Part shown: positions 49,759 through 60,683 of the stretch, in pieces
How the letters are laid out: every line of letters begins with the position of its first letter
Position numbering within the stretch: the first letter of the stretch is position 1
DNA from: Sulfuritortus calidifontis
GTDB taxonomy: Bacteria; Pseudomonadota; Gammaproteobacteria; Burkholderiales; Thiobacillaceae
Assembly (NCBI RefSeq): GCF_003967275.1
Contig: NZ_AP018721.1
Location: forward strand, 992,001-1,056,000
Length of the DNA: 64,000 nucleotides
Direction: 5' to 3'
Position numbers and translations under genes: made by a program
Notes under the pieces: model-generated
Told to the model about the DNA's origin: nothing
The model's input: the letters and a program-made list of their open reading frames with translations, nothing else
Database searches by the model: none

Positions 49759-51191
49759 TGAAGTACGTCAGCACCCGCGGCCAGTCGCCCGCGCAAACCT
49801 TCAGTGAAATCCTGCTCGGCGGCCTGGCCCCGGACGGCGGCCTCTACCTGCCCGAGCGGTACCCGCAGTTCACCAAAGCGGATCTTCAACGCATGCGCGG
49901 CATGAACTATCGGGAGCTGGCCTTCGAGGTGCTGTCGCGCTTTGCCGACGACATCCCCGCCGCCGATCTCAAGGCCATCATCGACAAGACCTACACCGCC
50001 GAGGTCTACGGCTTCGGCCGCAGTGACTCCGACTTCAGCCAGATCACCCCAGTGCGCAAGCTGGAGGACGGCCTCTACATCCTGGAGCTGTCCAACGGTC
50101 CGACCCTGGCCTTCAAGGACATGGCCATGCAGTTGCTCGGCAACCTGTTCGAGTATGCCTTGGCCCGCGCCGGCCAGGACATCAACATCCTCGGCGCCAC
50201 CTCGGGCGACACCGGCTCGGCCGCCGAATACGCCATGCGCGGCAAGAAGAACGTGCGGGTGTTCATGCTCTCGCCGCTGGAGGGTATGACCCGCTTCCAG
50301 CAGGCCCAGATGTACAGCCTGCAGGACGCCAATATCCACAACATCGTGGTGCGCGGCGTGTTCGACGATTGCCAGGACATCGTCAAGGCGGTGTCCAACG
50401 ACCTCGAGTTCAAGGCGCGCTATCGCATCGGCGCGGTCAACTCCATCAACTGGGGCCGGGTCTCGGCCCAGGTGGTCTACTACTTCAAGGCCTATTTCGC
50501 CGCCACGAAGTCGAACGACGAAGAAGTCGCTTTCTCGGTGCCCTCGGGCAACTTCGGCAATGCCTGTGCCGGTCACGTCGCTCGCATGATGGGCCTGCCC
50601 ATCCGCCAGATCATCGTCGCCACCAACGAGAACGATGTGCTCGACGAGTTCTTCCAGACCGGTGTCTACCGGCCGCGCACCTCGGGCGAAACCCAGCATA
50701 CCTCCAGCCCGTCGATGGACATCTCCAAGGCCTCTAACTTCGAGCGTTTCATCGCCGACCTGACCGGCCGTGATTACGCCAAGGTGACCGAGCTGTGGCA
50801 GGCGGTCGACCGCGGCGCCAGCTTCGATCTCAAGCCCGCCGGCCTGTTCGACAAGGTGAAGGGGTATGGCCTGGTTTCGGGCCACAGCAGCCATGCCGAC
50901 CGCATGGCCACCATCCGCCAGGTCTGGGACAAGTACGGTGTGATGATCGACACCCACACCGCCGATGGCCTCAAGGTCGGCCTGGAGCGGCGCGAGGCCG
51001 GAGTGAAGCTGATCTGCCTGGAAACCGCCTTGCCGGCCAAGTTCGAGGATGCCATCCGCGAGGCCCTGGGCAGGGAACCGGAGCGCCCGCAGAGCCTGGC
51101 CAATCTGGAAGCGCTGCCGCAGCGCTATGAAGTACTCGACGCCGATACCGAGGCGGTGAAAAACCTTATCGCGGCGCACGCGAACGATTGA
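49758..51191 (+). CDS. thrC: Threonine synthase
   Basis: This PLP enzyme converts O-phosphohomoserine to threonine. The 477-aa protein has the N-terminal block MKYVSTRGQSPAQTFSE, the PLP-Lys motif LSNGPTLAFKDMAMQLLG, and GATSGDTGSAAEYAMRGK with the phosphate loop. Later blocks are NSINWGRVSAQVVYYF and PSGNFGNACAGHVARMMG. The ATG overlaps the hom stop, which fixes the start. Confidence 0.97.
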   Translation: MKYVSTRGQSPAQTFSEILLGGLAPDGGLYLPERYPQFTKADLQRMRGMNYRELAFEVLSRFADDIPAADLKAIIDKTYTAEVYGFGRSDSDFSQITPVRKLEDGLYILELSNGPTLAFKDMAMQLLGNLFEYALARAGQDINILGATSGDTGSAAEYAMRGKKNVRVFMLSPLEGMTRFQQAQMYSLQDANIHNIVVRGVFDDCQDIVKAVSNDLEFKARYRIGAVNSINWGRVSAQVVYYFKAYFAATKSNDEEVAFSVPSGNFGNACAGHVARMMGLPIRQIIVATNENDVLDEFFQTGVYRPRTSGETQHTSSPSMDISKASNFERFIADLTGRDYAKVTELWQAVDRGASFDLKPAGLFDKVKGYGLVSGHSSHADRMATIRQVWDKYGVMIDTHTADGLKVGLERREAGVKLICLETALPAKFEDAIREALGREPERPQSLANLEALPQRYEVLDADTEAVKNLIAAHAND

Positions 51192-51422
51192 CGGACAATT
51201 GGGGCGGGAAAAGAGGGCTAACCCTGAATAGCCGCCCAAAAAATAGACAGCTATCCATTAAAATCCGCGCTTGATAAGTAGTCGTACGGAGCGTTTTTTC
51301 AGTTTTATTAAAACCAATAAAATCAGTTAGATAAAGCAGATGTCGAGCACCGGCGCGGGTTGCGCCGGGCTTCAAATGCCCCGCAAATACCATTAACTTA
51401 AGGGGCACAAACACAAAAAGGG
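51192..51422. other. AT-rich intergenic region upstream of the stressosome-like operon
   Basis: This 231-bp stretch is clearly more AT-rich than its surroundings and has no gene. It contains two perfect inverted repeats. TTTTATT 51303-51309 with AATAAAA 51316-51322 could be an operator or weak terminator for thrC. CCGGCGC 51350-51356 with GCGCCGG 51362-51368 is a stable leader hairpin. No cyclic di-GMP riboswitch motif was found. It probably holds the promoter of the following operon, but no clear -35/-10 pair stands out. Confidence 0.6.
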
Positions 51423-52412
51423 ATGGTGAGACAAGTGGAGCTTTTCAAACAAAACTTGGCGATCGAGCCGGATGTGCAGCATTTCATCCGGCTTTCGCTC
51501 TCGGCCATCGGCGAGCTGGGCGGTAACCCGTTCTCGGCGTCGCTCGCCCTGGTCGAAGTGGCTCGCCGTCTGCGCGGTGCCGGTGCCGGCAGCGGCTATC
51601 CCTTGCCGGTCGTGCTCGAGGTCGACGGCCTGGATGTGCGCATCCGCTGCGAAACCGGCCACAACATCACCCTGGCCAAACTGCGGGAAGACCCTAACCC
51701 GCGCAAGGTCGAGCAGCTTAGCCGCAAGCTACAGAAATCCACCGAAGTCACCGATCCCGCCTTCCTCTTGCGACGCAACCAGGAAATGGCCCGTTACTTG
51801 GATGAGACCCGCGCCCGCACCGAGCGCGAGCTGGCCGAGCTACAGGCATCGCTCGATGCCCGCCAGAAGGAATTGCATGAAACCTTACGCCAGGCCGAGA
51901 CCGATCCCTTGACCGGCCTGTGCAACCGCCGTGCCTTCGACATGCGCATCGAAATGGCCTTCCGCCGGGCCATGCGTCAGCACGACGAGCCGCTCTCCCT
52001 GCTCTTGTTCGACCTCGATCATTTCAAGGAGGTCAACGACCACTTTGGCCATCAGTACGGCGATGCCTATTTGAACAAGATGGCCCAGGCGATGTTGAGC
52101 GTCATTCGCCAGGACGTCGACGGTGCCTTCCGCTTTGGCGGCGATGAGTTCGCCATGCTGCTCATGGCCGACAATGTCACCGCCTGCGACAAGGCGCGCC
52201 AGGTCCTGCGCAGCATGGCGGGCAAGGTCAGCGTCGGCATCGCCTCGGTCGATCAAGACACGCCGGACGGCTTGACATTGGAGGCCTTCATCCATCAGGC
52301 CGACGAGGCGCTGTATCAGGCCAAGCGGGCCGGCCGCGGCCGGGTCATCTGCTGTCCGCAAAATCATCTGGGCTGCATCAGCGAGTGCGTGATCAAAGCC
52401 ACCGCGACATGA
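51423..52412 (+). CDS. Diguanylate cyclase (GGDEF) of partner-switching operon
   Basis: This 329-aa protein has an unrecognised N-terminal domain (residues 1-~110) and a coiled-coil linker (~115-158, RTERELAELQASLDARQKEL). The GGDEF domain covers ~159-315: DPLTGLCNRRAF, FDLDHFKEVND, and an intact RFGGDEFAML at ~236-245. An exact RxxD inhibitory site is not present before GGDEF (the region reads RQDVDGAF), so product inhibition may be absent. It should make cyclic di-GMP. The stop overlaps the next gene (ATGA), linking output to an RsbT/RsbR/RsbS-type module. ATG 51423 is used; GTG 51435 is an alternative start. Confidence 0.9.
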   Translation: MVRQVELFKQNLAIEPDVQHFIRLSLSAIGELGGNPFSASLALVEVARRLRGAGAGSGYPLPVVLEVDGLDVRIRCETGHNITLAKLREDPNPRKVEQLSRKLQKSTEVTDPAFLLRRNQEMARYLDETRARTERELAELQASLDARQKELHETLRQAETDPLTGLCNRRAFDMRIEMAFRRAMRQHDEPLSLLLFDLDHFKEVNDHFGHQYGDAYLNKMAQAMLSVIRQDVDGAFRFGGDEFAMLLMADNVTACDKARQVLRSMAGKVSVGIASVDQDTPDGLTLEAFIHQADEALYQAKRAGRGRVICCPQNHLGCISECVIKATAT

Positions 52413-53452
52413 GCCTGCCTATCGATAGCGCGAAGACCTGCCGTCTTTATTACAACAATGCCGTTCAAAACGAGGCCGCCGGCATCCTGGTCCGCTCCAA
52501 GCTGTTCGCCATTGGCCAACGCCTTGGTTTTAGCGATCTCAAGCGGCAGAACATGGCCCTGGTCGCGGCGGAGATGGTGAGCAACCAACTCAAATATGCC
52601 GGCGGCCGCGGCATGATCCAGGTCTGGGAGCAGCCGGGGCCCATCCTCGACATCCTGGCCCTCGACTATGGGCCGGGCATTGCCGACCTCAAGCTGGCGC
52701 AGCAGGACGGCTACTCCAGCACCAACACCCTGGGCAAGGGGCTGGGCAGCATCCAGCGCCTGGCCGATGAAGTCCATATTTTTACCCAGGCTGCCAGCAC
52801 CGAACGACAAGGCAAGGTCTGGACCGGCACGGCGGTACTGGCCCGTTTTGGCAAGGGCAATGGCGGCACCGCCGGCGGCCGAACCAACACAGGTCTGTTC
52901 GCCCGGGCATTGGTCGACGAGCGTTTCAATGGCGATCGCCTCTATCTGCAGCCAACCGGGAGCGGTCTGCGCTGGCTGCATCTGGATGGCCTGGGTCATG
53001 GCCAGAGCGCCCAGTCGGCGACGGCCAATCTGGCTAACTGCCTCGTGGAACACGATCAGCCCGAGGCCGTGCTGCGAACCTTGCATGAGCGCCTGCGCGA
53101 ATCGCGCGGGGCGGTGGCCATCCTGGCCGACCTCGATCTGCAGAGCCGGCAGCTGGCCCTGCATGGCATCGGCGACATGCAGGCCTATGTGATTGAAGGC
53201 GACAGCATGCAGCGGCTGTCTTTCGGACCTGGCGTGTTGGGCAAGGAATACAAGCAGCCTCTGCCGCAGGTGATCGATCTGGCCGCGAAGGCGACGGTGA
53301 TCACCGCCAGCGATGGTATTCGGCGCAGCTGGGAGGAGGCCATGTTTCCTGGCCTGTTCCATCTGCACCCGCAGTTGATTGCCTATGTTTTGGGCAATAT
53401 CATGGGCAGGATTTCCGACGATCAATCCTTGTGTGTCGTACGCGTGCCCTGA
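52409..53452 (+). CDS. RsbT-RsbX fusion: GHKL kinase plus PP2C-type phosphatase
   Basis: This 347-aa protein joins the two opposing enzymes of a stressosome. Residues ~1-135 are an RsbT/RsbW-like GHKL ATPase: N-box AAEMVSNQLKYAGG (Glu55, Asn59), DYGPGI and GKGLGS. Residues ~150-345 are a RsbX/SpoIIE-type PP2C domain: DGLGHG near 193, then HGIGDMQAYVIEGD and TASDGIRRSW with the late metal Asp. In Bacillus, RsbT phosphorylates RsbR/RsbS and RsbX reverses it, as separate proteins. Here one chain could do both. The start overlaps the GGDEF stop. Confidence 0.88.
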   Translation: MSLPIDSAKTCRLYYNNAVQNEAAGILVRSKLFAIGQRLGFSDLKRQNMALVAAEMVSNQLKYAGGRGMIQVWEQPGPILDILALDYGPGIADLKLAQQDGYSSTNTLGKGLGSIQRLADEVHIFTQAASTERQGKVWTGTAVLARFGKGNGGTAGGRTNTGLFARALVDERFNGDRLYLQPTGSGLRWLHLDGLGHGQSAQSATANLANCLVEHDQPEAVLRTLHERLRESRGAVAILADLDLQSRQLALHGIGDMQAYVIEGDSMQRLSFGPGVLGKEYKQPLPQVIDLAAKATVITASDGIRRSWEEAMFPGLFHLHPQLIAYVLGNIMGRISDDQSLCVVRVP

Positions 53453-53481
53453 CCGGGCGGCATTTGGGGAAGGAAGGCAAG

Positions 53482-54339
53482 ATGGCGAAGACCAAGACCA
53501 GCACCATTCTGATCGAGGTGCTGAAACTCCAGATCGGCAGCATCTCCGACCGGATCGAGCACGAAGGCAAGACCGTTCTCGGCGGCAGCGATTTGTTGAG
53601 CCACGACGAGATCACCGACTTCTGCATGGAGTTCCTGCAGTTGCTGATCGAGCTGCTGGAATCGAAAGACCCGCACGACGATTCCTCGCCCCAGTTCCAC
53701 GCCCTGGAAATCTTCTTCAACAACCTGTCCAAGCAGCTCCTGATCCGCGGCGGCCGGGTCGAGGACCTGGTGCGCTACATCCAGTTCATGCAGCACGTGC
53801 TGATCGAAGCGCTGGGCACCGCCAAGAACGTCAGCACCCAGGACACCCGCGCCATCCTGGTCTATCTCTCCGGCCTGTTCAACGAGATGATCCTGGCGGT
53901 GTTCCGCGCCTATCTCGACGAGAAGGAAAAGACCATCTACGCTCAGGAGGCCGAACTGCGCGAGACCGCCACCCCGATCACCGAGATCTGGGACGGCGTG
54001 CTCACCCTGCCGATCATCGGCACCCTGGATTCGAGCCGCACCATGGTGATCATGGAGGCCCTGCTCAACCGCATCGCGGCCGAGCATGCCGAGACCGTGG
54101 TGATGGACCTGACCGGGGTGAAGAGCATCGACTCCCAGGTCTCGCATCATTTGATCCAGATGGTGCGGGCGATCCAGCTCATGGGCTCGGACGCCATCGT
54201 CACCGGCATCCGGCCCGAGATCGCCCGGGCGCTGACCAGCCTCAACATCGACCTGGGCAACGTCACCACCCGCGCCACCCTGTCCGACGGTCTGAAAGAG
54301 GCCTTCCGCCGCATGAACATCCAGGTCGTCAAGGCATGA
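53482..54339 (+). CDS. RsbR-like stressosome sensor (N-terminal sensor plus STAS)
   Basis: This 285-aa protein has a helical N-terminal sensor domain (residues 1-150), a linker helix and a C-terminal STAS domain (~162-282). The linker keeps the first RsbR phosphosite region, ETATPITEIWDGVLTLPIIG (Thr164). The STAS switch TGVKSIDSQVSHHLI has Ser218 at the second site, where Bacillus RsbRA has Thr205. The N-terminal domain (HDEITDFCMEFLQLLIELLE) is not obviously haem-binding; what it senses is unknown. A clear AAGGAAGG ribosome site precedes the ATG. The larger frame starting at 53431 is not needed. Confidence 0.9.
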   Translation: MAKTKTSTILIEVLKLQIGSISDRIEHEGKTVLGGSDLLSHDEITDFCMEFLQLLIELLESKDPHDDSSPQFHALEIFFNNLSKQLLIRGGRVEDLVRYIQFMQHVLIEALGTAKNVSTQDTRAILVYLSGLFNEMILAVFRAYLDEKEKTIYAQEAELRETATPITEIWDGVLTLPIIGTLDSSRTMVIMEALLNRIAAEHAETVVMDLTGVKSIDSQVSHHLIQMVRAIQLMGSDAIVTGIRPEIARALTSLNIDLGNVTTRATLSDGLKEAFRRMNIQVVKA

Positions 54340-54671
54340 GCCTGCCCGGACTGCATTTGACCCGCATTGGCCAGGGCCGTTATCTGATGGAGCCCAGCGA
54401 TGGCCTCGACGTCAGCCAGCGCGACGAGCTGCTCGACGCGGTGTTGCACCGTTTGCAGCAAGGTCAGGCCAGCCTGCTTTATTACGACTTGGGCAACGTG
54501 CCGCTGATCGACGATATCTATTACAGCTGGCTGGATGTGTTGGCACGGGCCTGCACAGCGATCAACGTGCGCATGGTTTGCGTGCAGATGCAGCCGACCG
54601 CCGCCTTCGCGCTGTCCAGCCTGCTGCGGGGACCGCCACCTTTCGACACCGCGCTGACGGTGGAAACCTGA
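54336..54671 (+). CDS. RsbS-like single STAS-domain protein
   Basis: This 111-aa STAS scaffold protein matches the RsbS layout (QASLLYYDLGNVPLIDDIYY, then SWLDVLARACTAINVRMVCV and QMQPTAAFALSSLL). RsbS is normally phosphorylated on a Ser in the sequence VDS; here the aligned triplet is IDD, so Asp60 sits at the switch site. If the alignment is right, the protein cannot be phosphorylated there and may be fixed in a phospho-like state. It overlaps the RsbR gene by 4 nt and is last in the operon. nadC converges 8 bp away. Confidence 0.82.
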   Translation: MSLPGLHLTRIGQGRYLMEPSDGLDVSQRDELLDAVLHRLQQGQASLLYYDLGNVPLIDDIYYSWLDVLARACTAINVRMVCVQMQPTAAFALSSLLRGPPPFDTALTVET

Positions 54672-54678
54672 ATACCGC

Positions 54679-55533
54679 TTAATCGAGCAGGCGCATCGAC
54701 AGATCGACGGCCCTGAGGTGCTTGGTCAGGCTGCCGATGGAGATGCGGTCCACCCCGGTTTCGGCGATGGCCCGCACCGTCGCCAGATCCACCCCGCCCG
54801 AGGCCTCCAGCTGGGCGCGGCCGGCCGTCAGCCGCACCGCCTCGCGCATCCCCGCCAAGTCGAAATTATCCAGCAGGACCAGCTTCACCCCGCAGGCCAG
54901 GGCCTCTTCCAACTGGCTCAAGGTTTCCACCTCGATCTGCACGAACACGCCCTCGGGCGCCAAGACAAAGGCGCGTTCCAGCGCGGGCCGGATGCCACCG
55001 GTCGCGGCGATGTGATTTTCCTTGATCAGGATGCCGTCGTAGAGGCCGACCCGGTGGTTTACGCCGCCGCCGCAGCGCACGGCATATTTCAGCGCCTGGC
55101 GCAGGCCGGGCAGGGTCTTGCGGGTGTCGTAGATGCGCGCCTTGGTGCCGGCCACGGCCTCGACGTAGCGGCGGGTGACCGTGGCCACGCCGGACAGGGT
55201 CTGCAGGAAGTTCAGCGCCGAGCGCTCGGCCGAGAGCAGGGCGCGGGCCTGGCCGCTCACCTCGCACAGGGTCTGGCCGGCCGCCACCCGGTCGCCGTCC
55301 TTGGCCTGCCAGACGATCTGCGCCTGCGGGTCGAGGGCGCGAAAGCAGGCCTCGAACCAGGCCTGGCCGGCGAGCACGGCATCCTCCCGGGTGATGATGC
55401 GGGCGCGGGCGGTCTTGTCGGCCGGAATCAGCTGGGCGGTCAGGTCGCCCCTGATGTTTGAAAAATCCGGGCCTCCCAGATCTTCATCAAGAGCGGCGCG
55501 GACGTTGGCGGCGATGCTTTGGCTCAAATCCAT
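54679..55533 (-). CDS. nadC: Nicotinate-nucleotide pyrophosphorylase (carboxylating)
   Basis: This enzyme converts quinolinate and PRPP to nicotinate mononucleotide in NAD synthesis. The 284-aa protein has blocks [60 protein letters not shown] and the end [20 protein letters not shown]. It has an ATG start, 23 bp downstream of the small hypothetical gene on the same strand. I see no nadA or nadB in this window. Confidence 0.97.
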   Translation of the reverse strand: MDLSQSIAANVRAALDEDLGGPDFSNIRGDLTAQLIPADKTARARIITREDAVLAGQAWFEACFRALDPQAQIVWQAKDGDRVAAGQTLCEVSGQARALLSAERSALNFLQTLSGVATVTRRYVEAVAGTKARIYDTRKTLPGLRQALKYAVRCGGGVNHRVGLYDGILIKENHIAATGGIRPALERAFVLAPEGVFVQIEVETLSQLEEALACGVKLVLLDNFDLAGMREAVRLTAGRAQLEASGGVDLATVRAIAETGVDRISIGSLTKHLRAVDLSMRLLD

Positions 55534-55556
55534 GGTTTACATTGAAAGAAGTTCGG

Positions 55557-55901
55557 TTATTCGGCCAGTAGTGAGACCGTGGTCTCGGCCGTGCGCTTGT
55601 CGATGTCGAGCTGCAGCACGCAATACTCGGTTTCTTCGCCCACCGGCGTCGGGTCGTCGGCGCAGCTGCAGCCGGCGATGACGCTGGCGTAGAACAGCCC
55701 CACCTTGGCCTGCAGCTTCTCGCCCAGGTCGGCCGCGCCGAGCGGCACCGCCTCGTGCCGGCCTTCCAGGGCATGGCTGCCGCGGGTCAGCCCCTGCTGC
55801 AGGGGCAGCAGCCGGGCATCCAGCGCTTCGATCTCCTGTTTCAGGGCGTGGCGGAAGGTCTCGGTGCCCCAGGCGGCCAGGGCTTGGCTGAGTCGGATCA
55901 T
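55557..55901 (-). CDS. Small conserved hypothetical protein
   Basis: This is a 114-aa protein I do not recognise by name. It begins [20 protein letters not shown] and includes [38 protein letters not shown] (two close cysteines) and the end [17 protein letters not shown]. There is no signal peptide. I chose the ATG complement at 55899-55901, since the longer in-frame start at 55967 would run into the clpB promoter. It is cotranscribed with nadC and divergent from clpB. A heat-shock link is possible through the shared intergenic region but unproven. Confidence 0.7.
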   Translation of the reverse strand: MIRLSQALAAWGTETFRHALKQEIEALDARLLPLQQGLTRGSHALEGRHEAVPLGAADLGEKLQAKVGLFYASVIAGCSCADDPTPVGEETEYCVLQLDIDKRTAETTVSLLAE

Positions 55902-55941
55902 GGTTCCGGTCGGGCGATTTGTCTCGGCAGCAAGTATATCC

Positions 55942-55969
55942 CTTGAAATGCGGCTGGATTCCCCCAACT
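55942..55969 (+). promoter_or_regulatory. Heat-shock (sigma32) promoter of clpB
   Basis: CTTGAAA (55942-55948), a 13-bp spacer and CCCCAACT (55962-55969) match the RpoH consensus CTTGAAA-N13-CCCCATNT, perfectly in the -35 and with one mismatch in the -10. Transcription would begin near 55976, 30 nt before the clpB ATG. Confidence 0.88.
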
Positions 55970-56005
55970 ACAGTGACAATAGAAAACCCTGCAAGGAGCA
56001 TGTCC

Positions 56006-58585
<2,580 letters not shown>

Positions 58586-58603
58586 CGCCTATCGGTCTGG
58601 CTG

Positions 58604-58631
58604 AGGCCCACCCGAACGGGTGGGCCTTTTT
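58604..58631 (+). terminator. Intrinsic terminator after clpB
   Basis: AGGCCCACCC (58604-58613) and GGGTGGGCCT (58618-58627) form 10-bp perfect arms around GAAC, followed by TTTTTCTT. Confidence 0.93.
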
Positions 58632-58658
58632 CTTGTCCGATCGCCAATAGGATAACGT

Positions 58659-59710
58659 GGATTCAAATTCGAAGTGCAATTTTGATTAACTGGAAGGTGG
58701 GTCAGAATGCGTGAGCATTTTGCCCCATCAACCGCCAAGTCGAAGTTGCCCAATGAACTACACGCATCTGACCCAGAACGAACGATACCAAATTTACGCC
58801 CTCCTCAAAGCCGGCCATACACAGCGCGAGATCGCCCAGTTGCTCGACCGTCACCCTTCCACCATCAGCCGCGAGCTTGCCCGCAACTGCGGATTGCGCG
58901 GCTACCGGCCCCGGCAGGCGCAGCGCCTGTCCGAGGCGCGGGCGGCCAATAGCCGCAACGCGCCGCGCATCTTGCCGGAAGTATGGGAGGAAGCCCAAAG
59001 ACGACTTGCCCTGCAGCACAGTCCCGAGCAGATCGCCGCGCATCTGCCGATCAGCCATGAGGCGATCTACCAGCGCATCTATGCCGACAAGCGAGCCGGC
59101 GGCGCGTTGTGGCGCCACCTCCGATGTCAGAAACAGCGCCGCAAACGTTATGCCTCGGGCCGAAGCCTGCGCGGCCATATCCCCGGTCGCAGGCCGATTG
59201 CCTTGCGCCCGCAGGCCGTCGAGTCGCGCAGCCTGGTCGGCCATTGGGAGGGTGACACCCTCATCGGCGCTGGCCGCAAACAGGCCATCGTCAACCTCAC
59301 CGAGCGTAAGTCGGGTTTCTGCCTCTTGGCCCACGTGCGCAACAAGACCAGCGAGGCGGTAAGCGAGGCCATCATCCGCTTGCTTTCACCCTTCAAGGCA
59401 CGGGTGAAGACGCTCACCTTCGACAATGGCCTGGAGTTCGCCCGCCATGGCGAGATCGACCGGGCACTCGAATCCACGTCCTATTTCGCCGACCCTTATG
59501 CCTCCTGGCAACGCGGCACGAACGAGAATACCAACGGCCTCATCCGGCAGTACCTGCCCAAATCCAGGCCCTTTCACACCGTCACCCAGGAGGAACTGGC
59601 CATGATCATGGATCGCCTGAACCATCGCCCCAGAAAACGCCTGGGCTGGAAAACCCCGCATCAGGTTTTTATGCAATCATTCAGTCGTGTTGCACTTCGT
59701 GGTTGAATCC
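58659..59710 (+). mobile_element. IS30-family insertion sequence (about 1.05 kb)
   Basis: The left end GGATTCAAATTCGAAGTGCA (from 58659) and the complement of the right end GGATTCAACCACGAAGTGCA (from 59710) agree at 18 of 21 positions. One intact transposase fills the element, and its stop lies in the right repeat. I could not find a convincing 2-3 bp target duplication, so the exact ends may be off by 1-3 bp. It lies between the clpB terminator and the redoxin gene, where it may have displaced that gene's promoter. Confidence 0.85.
58753..59706 (+). CDS. IS30-family transposase
   Basis: This 317-aa DDE transposase begins MNYTHLTQNERYQIYALLKA and has the IS30 N-terminal helix-turn-helix (HTQREIAQLLDRHPSTISRE). 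The catalytic core has first Asp in GHWEGDTLIGAG, second in TLTFDNGLEFARH and Glu in GTNENTNGLIRQYLPKS. ATG 58753 gives the family's usual N-terminus; 58711 would add 14 unrelated residues. No frameshift or stop is seen, so the element could still be active. Confidence 0.95.
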   Translation: MNYTHLTQNERYQIYALLKAGHTQREIAQLLDRHPSTISRELARNCGLRGYRPRQAQRLSEARAANSRNAPRILPEVWEEAQRRLALQHSPEQIAAHLPISHEAIYQRIYADKRAGGALWRHLRCQKQRRKRYASGRSLRGHIPGRRPIALRPQAVESRSLVGHWEGDTLIGAGRKQAIVNLTERKSGFCLLAHVRNKTSEAVSEAIIRLLSPFKARVKTLTFDNGLEFARHGEIDRALESTSYFADPYASWQRGTNENTNGLIRQYLPKSRPFHTVTQEELAMIMDRLNHRPRKRLGWKTPHQVFMQSFSRVALRG

Positions 59711-59747
59711 GCCTAATGCGCGAACAAACCGATTCAGGAGCAACGTC

Positions 59748-60608
59748 GTGGCGCCATTCAGACAAATCCTCTCCTTCGCCGGCCTCGCGCTGATGTTGGC
59801 GGCCTCGGCCCGGGCCGAGATGCCGCTGGAAGACGTCGGTGCGGTGCCCCACCTCGACGCCCGGGGCAAGGCCGCCTATCTCGACTATCTGAAGGCGGAC
59901 GGGCACAAGGCGTTTTTCGTGGCGCCCGGCGGCCACTGGAGCTGGCGGGCTGAGATGGGCAGCGTGGAAGCGGCCGAGGATGCCGCATTGCGCGACTGCC
60001 AGGAGAACACCGAGCAGCGTTGCGTACCCTACGCGGTCAACGACCGCGTGGTGTTCAACGCCAAGGCCTGGCCTCGGTTGTGGGGGCCCTATCTGAGCCG
60101 TGCCCAGGCCGAGCAGGCGCCGGTGGGCCTTGGCCGCGGCATGCGTTTCCCCGACCTCGCCTTCAAGGATCCACAGGGCAAGCCGACCACCCTGAAAGAC
60201 CTGCGCGGCAAGGTGGTCGTGCTGCATTTCTGGGGCTCATGGTGTCCGCCCTGCCTGAAAGAGATGCCGGAGCTGCGCAAGACCGCACTCCGGCTCCGGG
60301 ACGAGCGCGATATCGTCTTCACCTGCCTGCAGGTGCGCGAGGACTTCGCCACCGCGAAGGGCTTCGTCAAGCAAAAACTGAAGCTGGATCTCGCCCTGTC
60401 CGATTCCCAGGTCAAAGGGCCGGGCAAGAGCGAGCTGCCGTTGAGCGATGGCAGTACCTTGCCCGATCGCCAACTGGCCAAGGTCTTCCCCACCACCTAC
60501 GTGCTGGACAAGCACGGCATCGTGCTCTTCTCGCACAACGGGCCGATTCCGGATTGGACCGAGTACATCGCCTTCCTGCGCGATGCGGCTGCCCGCTCCG
60601 GGCGCTAG
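59748..60608 (+). CDS. TlpA/ResA-like periplasmic thiol-disulfide redoxin
   Basis: This 286-aa exported protein has a signal peptide (ILSFAGLALMLAASARAEM). An N-terminal extension of ~110 residues contains a Cys pair (RDCQENTEQRCVPY). A thioredoxin fold follows with the active site FWGSWCPPCLKEMPELR and the cis-Pro region FPTTYVLDKHG. Likely a membrane-side reductant, possibly for cytochrome c maturation given the cytochrome operon that converges on it; that link is inference. The GTG at 59748 lies 7 nt after AGGAG. The TTG at 59703 falls inside the IS30 end and is rejected. Confidence 0.88.
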   Translation: MAPFRQILSFAGLALMLAASARAEMPLEDVGAVPHLDARGKAAYLDYLKADGHKAFFVAPGGHWSWRAEMGSVEAAEDAALRDCQENTEQRCVPYAVNDRVVFNAKAWPRLWGPYLSRAQAEQAPVGLGRGMRFPDLAFKDPQGKPTTLKDLRGKVVVLHFWGSWCPPCLKEMPELRKTALRLRDERDIVFTCLQVREDFATAKGFVKQKLKLDLALSDSQVKGPGKSELPLSDGSTLPDRQLAKVFPTTYVLDKHGIVLFSHNGPIPDWTEYIAFLRDAAARSGR

Positions 60609-60631
60609 CTTGCAGGAATCGGCGGCAGAAT

Positions 60632-60660
60632 AAAAAAGGGGCAGGTCATCGACCTGCCCC
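60632..60660 (-). terminator. Bidirectional hairpin, minus-strand terminator of cytochrome operon
   Basis: GGGGCAGGTC and GACCTGCCCC (60638-60647 and 60651-60660) form 10-bp perfect arms around ATC. On the minus strand a run of six T follows, so it ends the DUF302-cytochrome operon. It also lies 29 nt after the redoxin stop on the plus strand. Confidence 0.88.
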
Positions 60661-60683
60661 AATGCTCTGACTTGCCGCGAAAC

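Noticed and set aside
51192-51422. A cyclic di-GMP riboswitch upstream of the diguanylate cyclase
   Set aside because: Conserved GEMM core elements are not visible; only simple inverted repeats are present.
58650-59715. A target-site duplication for the IS30 element
   Set aside because: Flanking bases do not give a convincing 2-3 bp repeat at any reasonable choice of ends.
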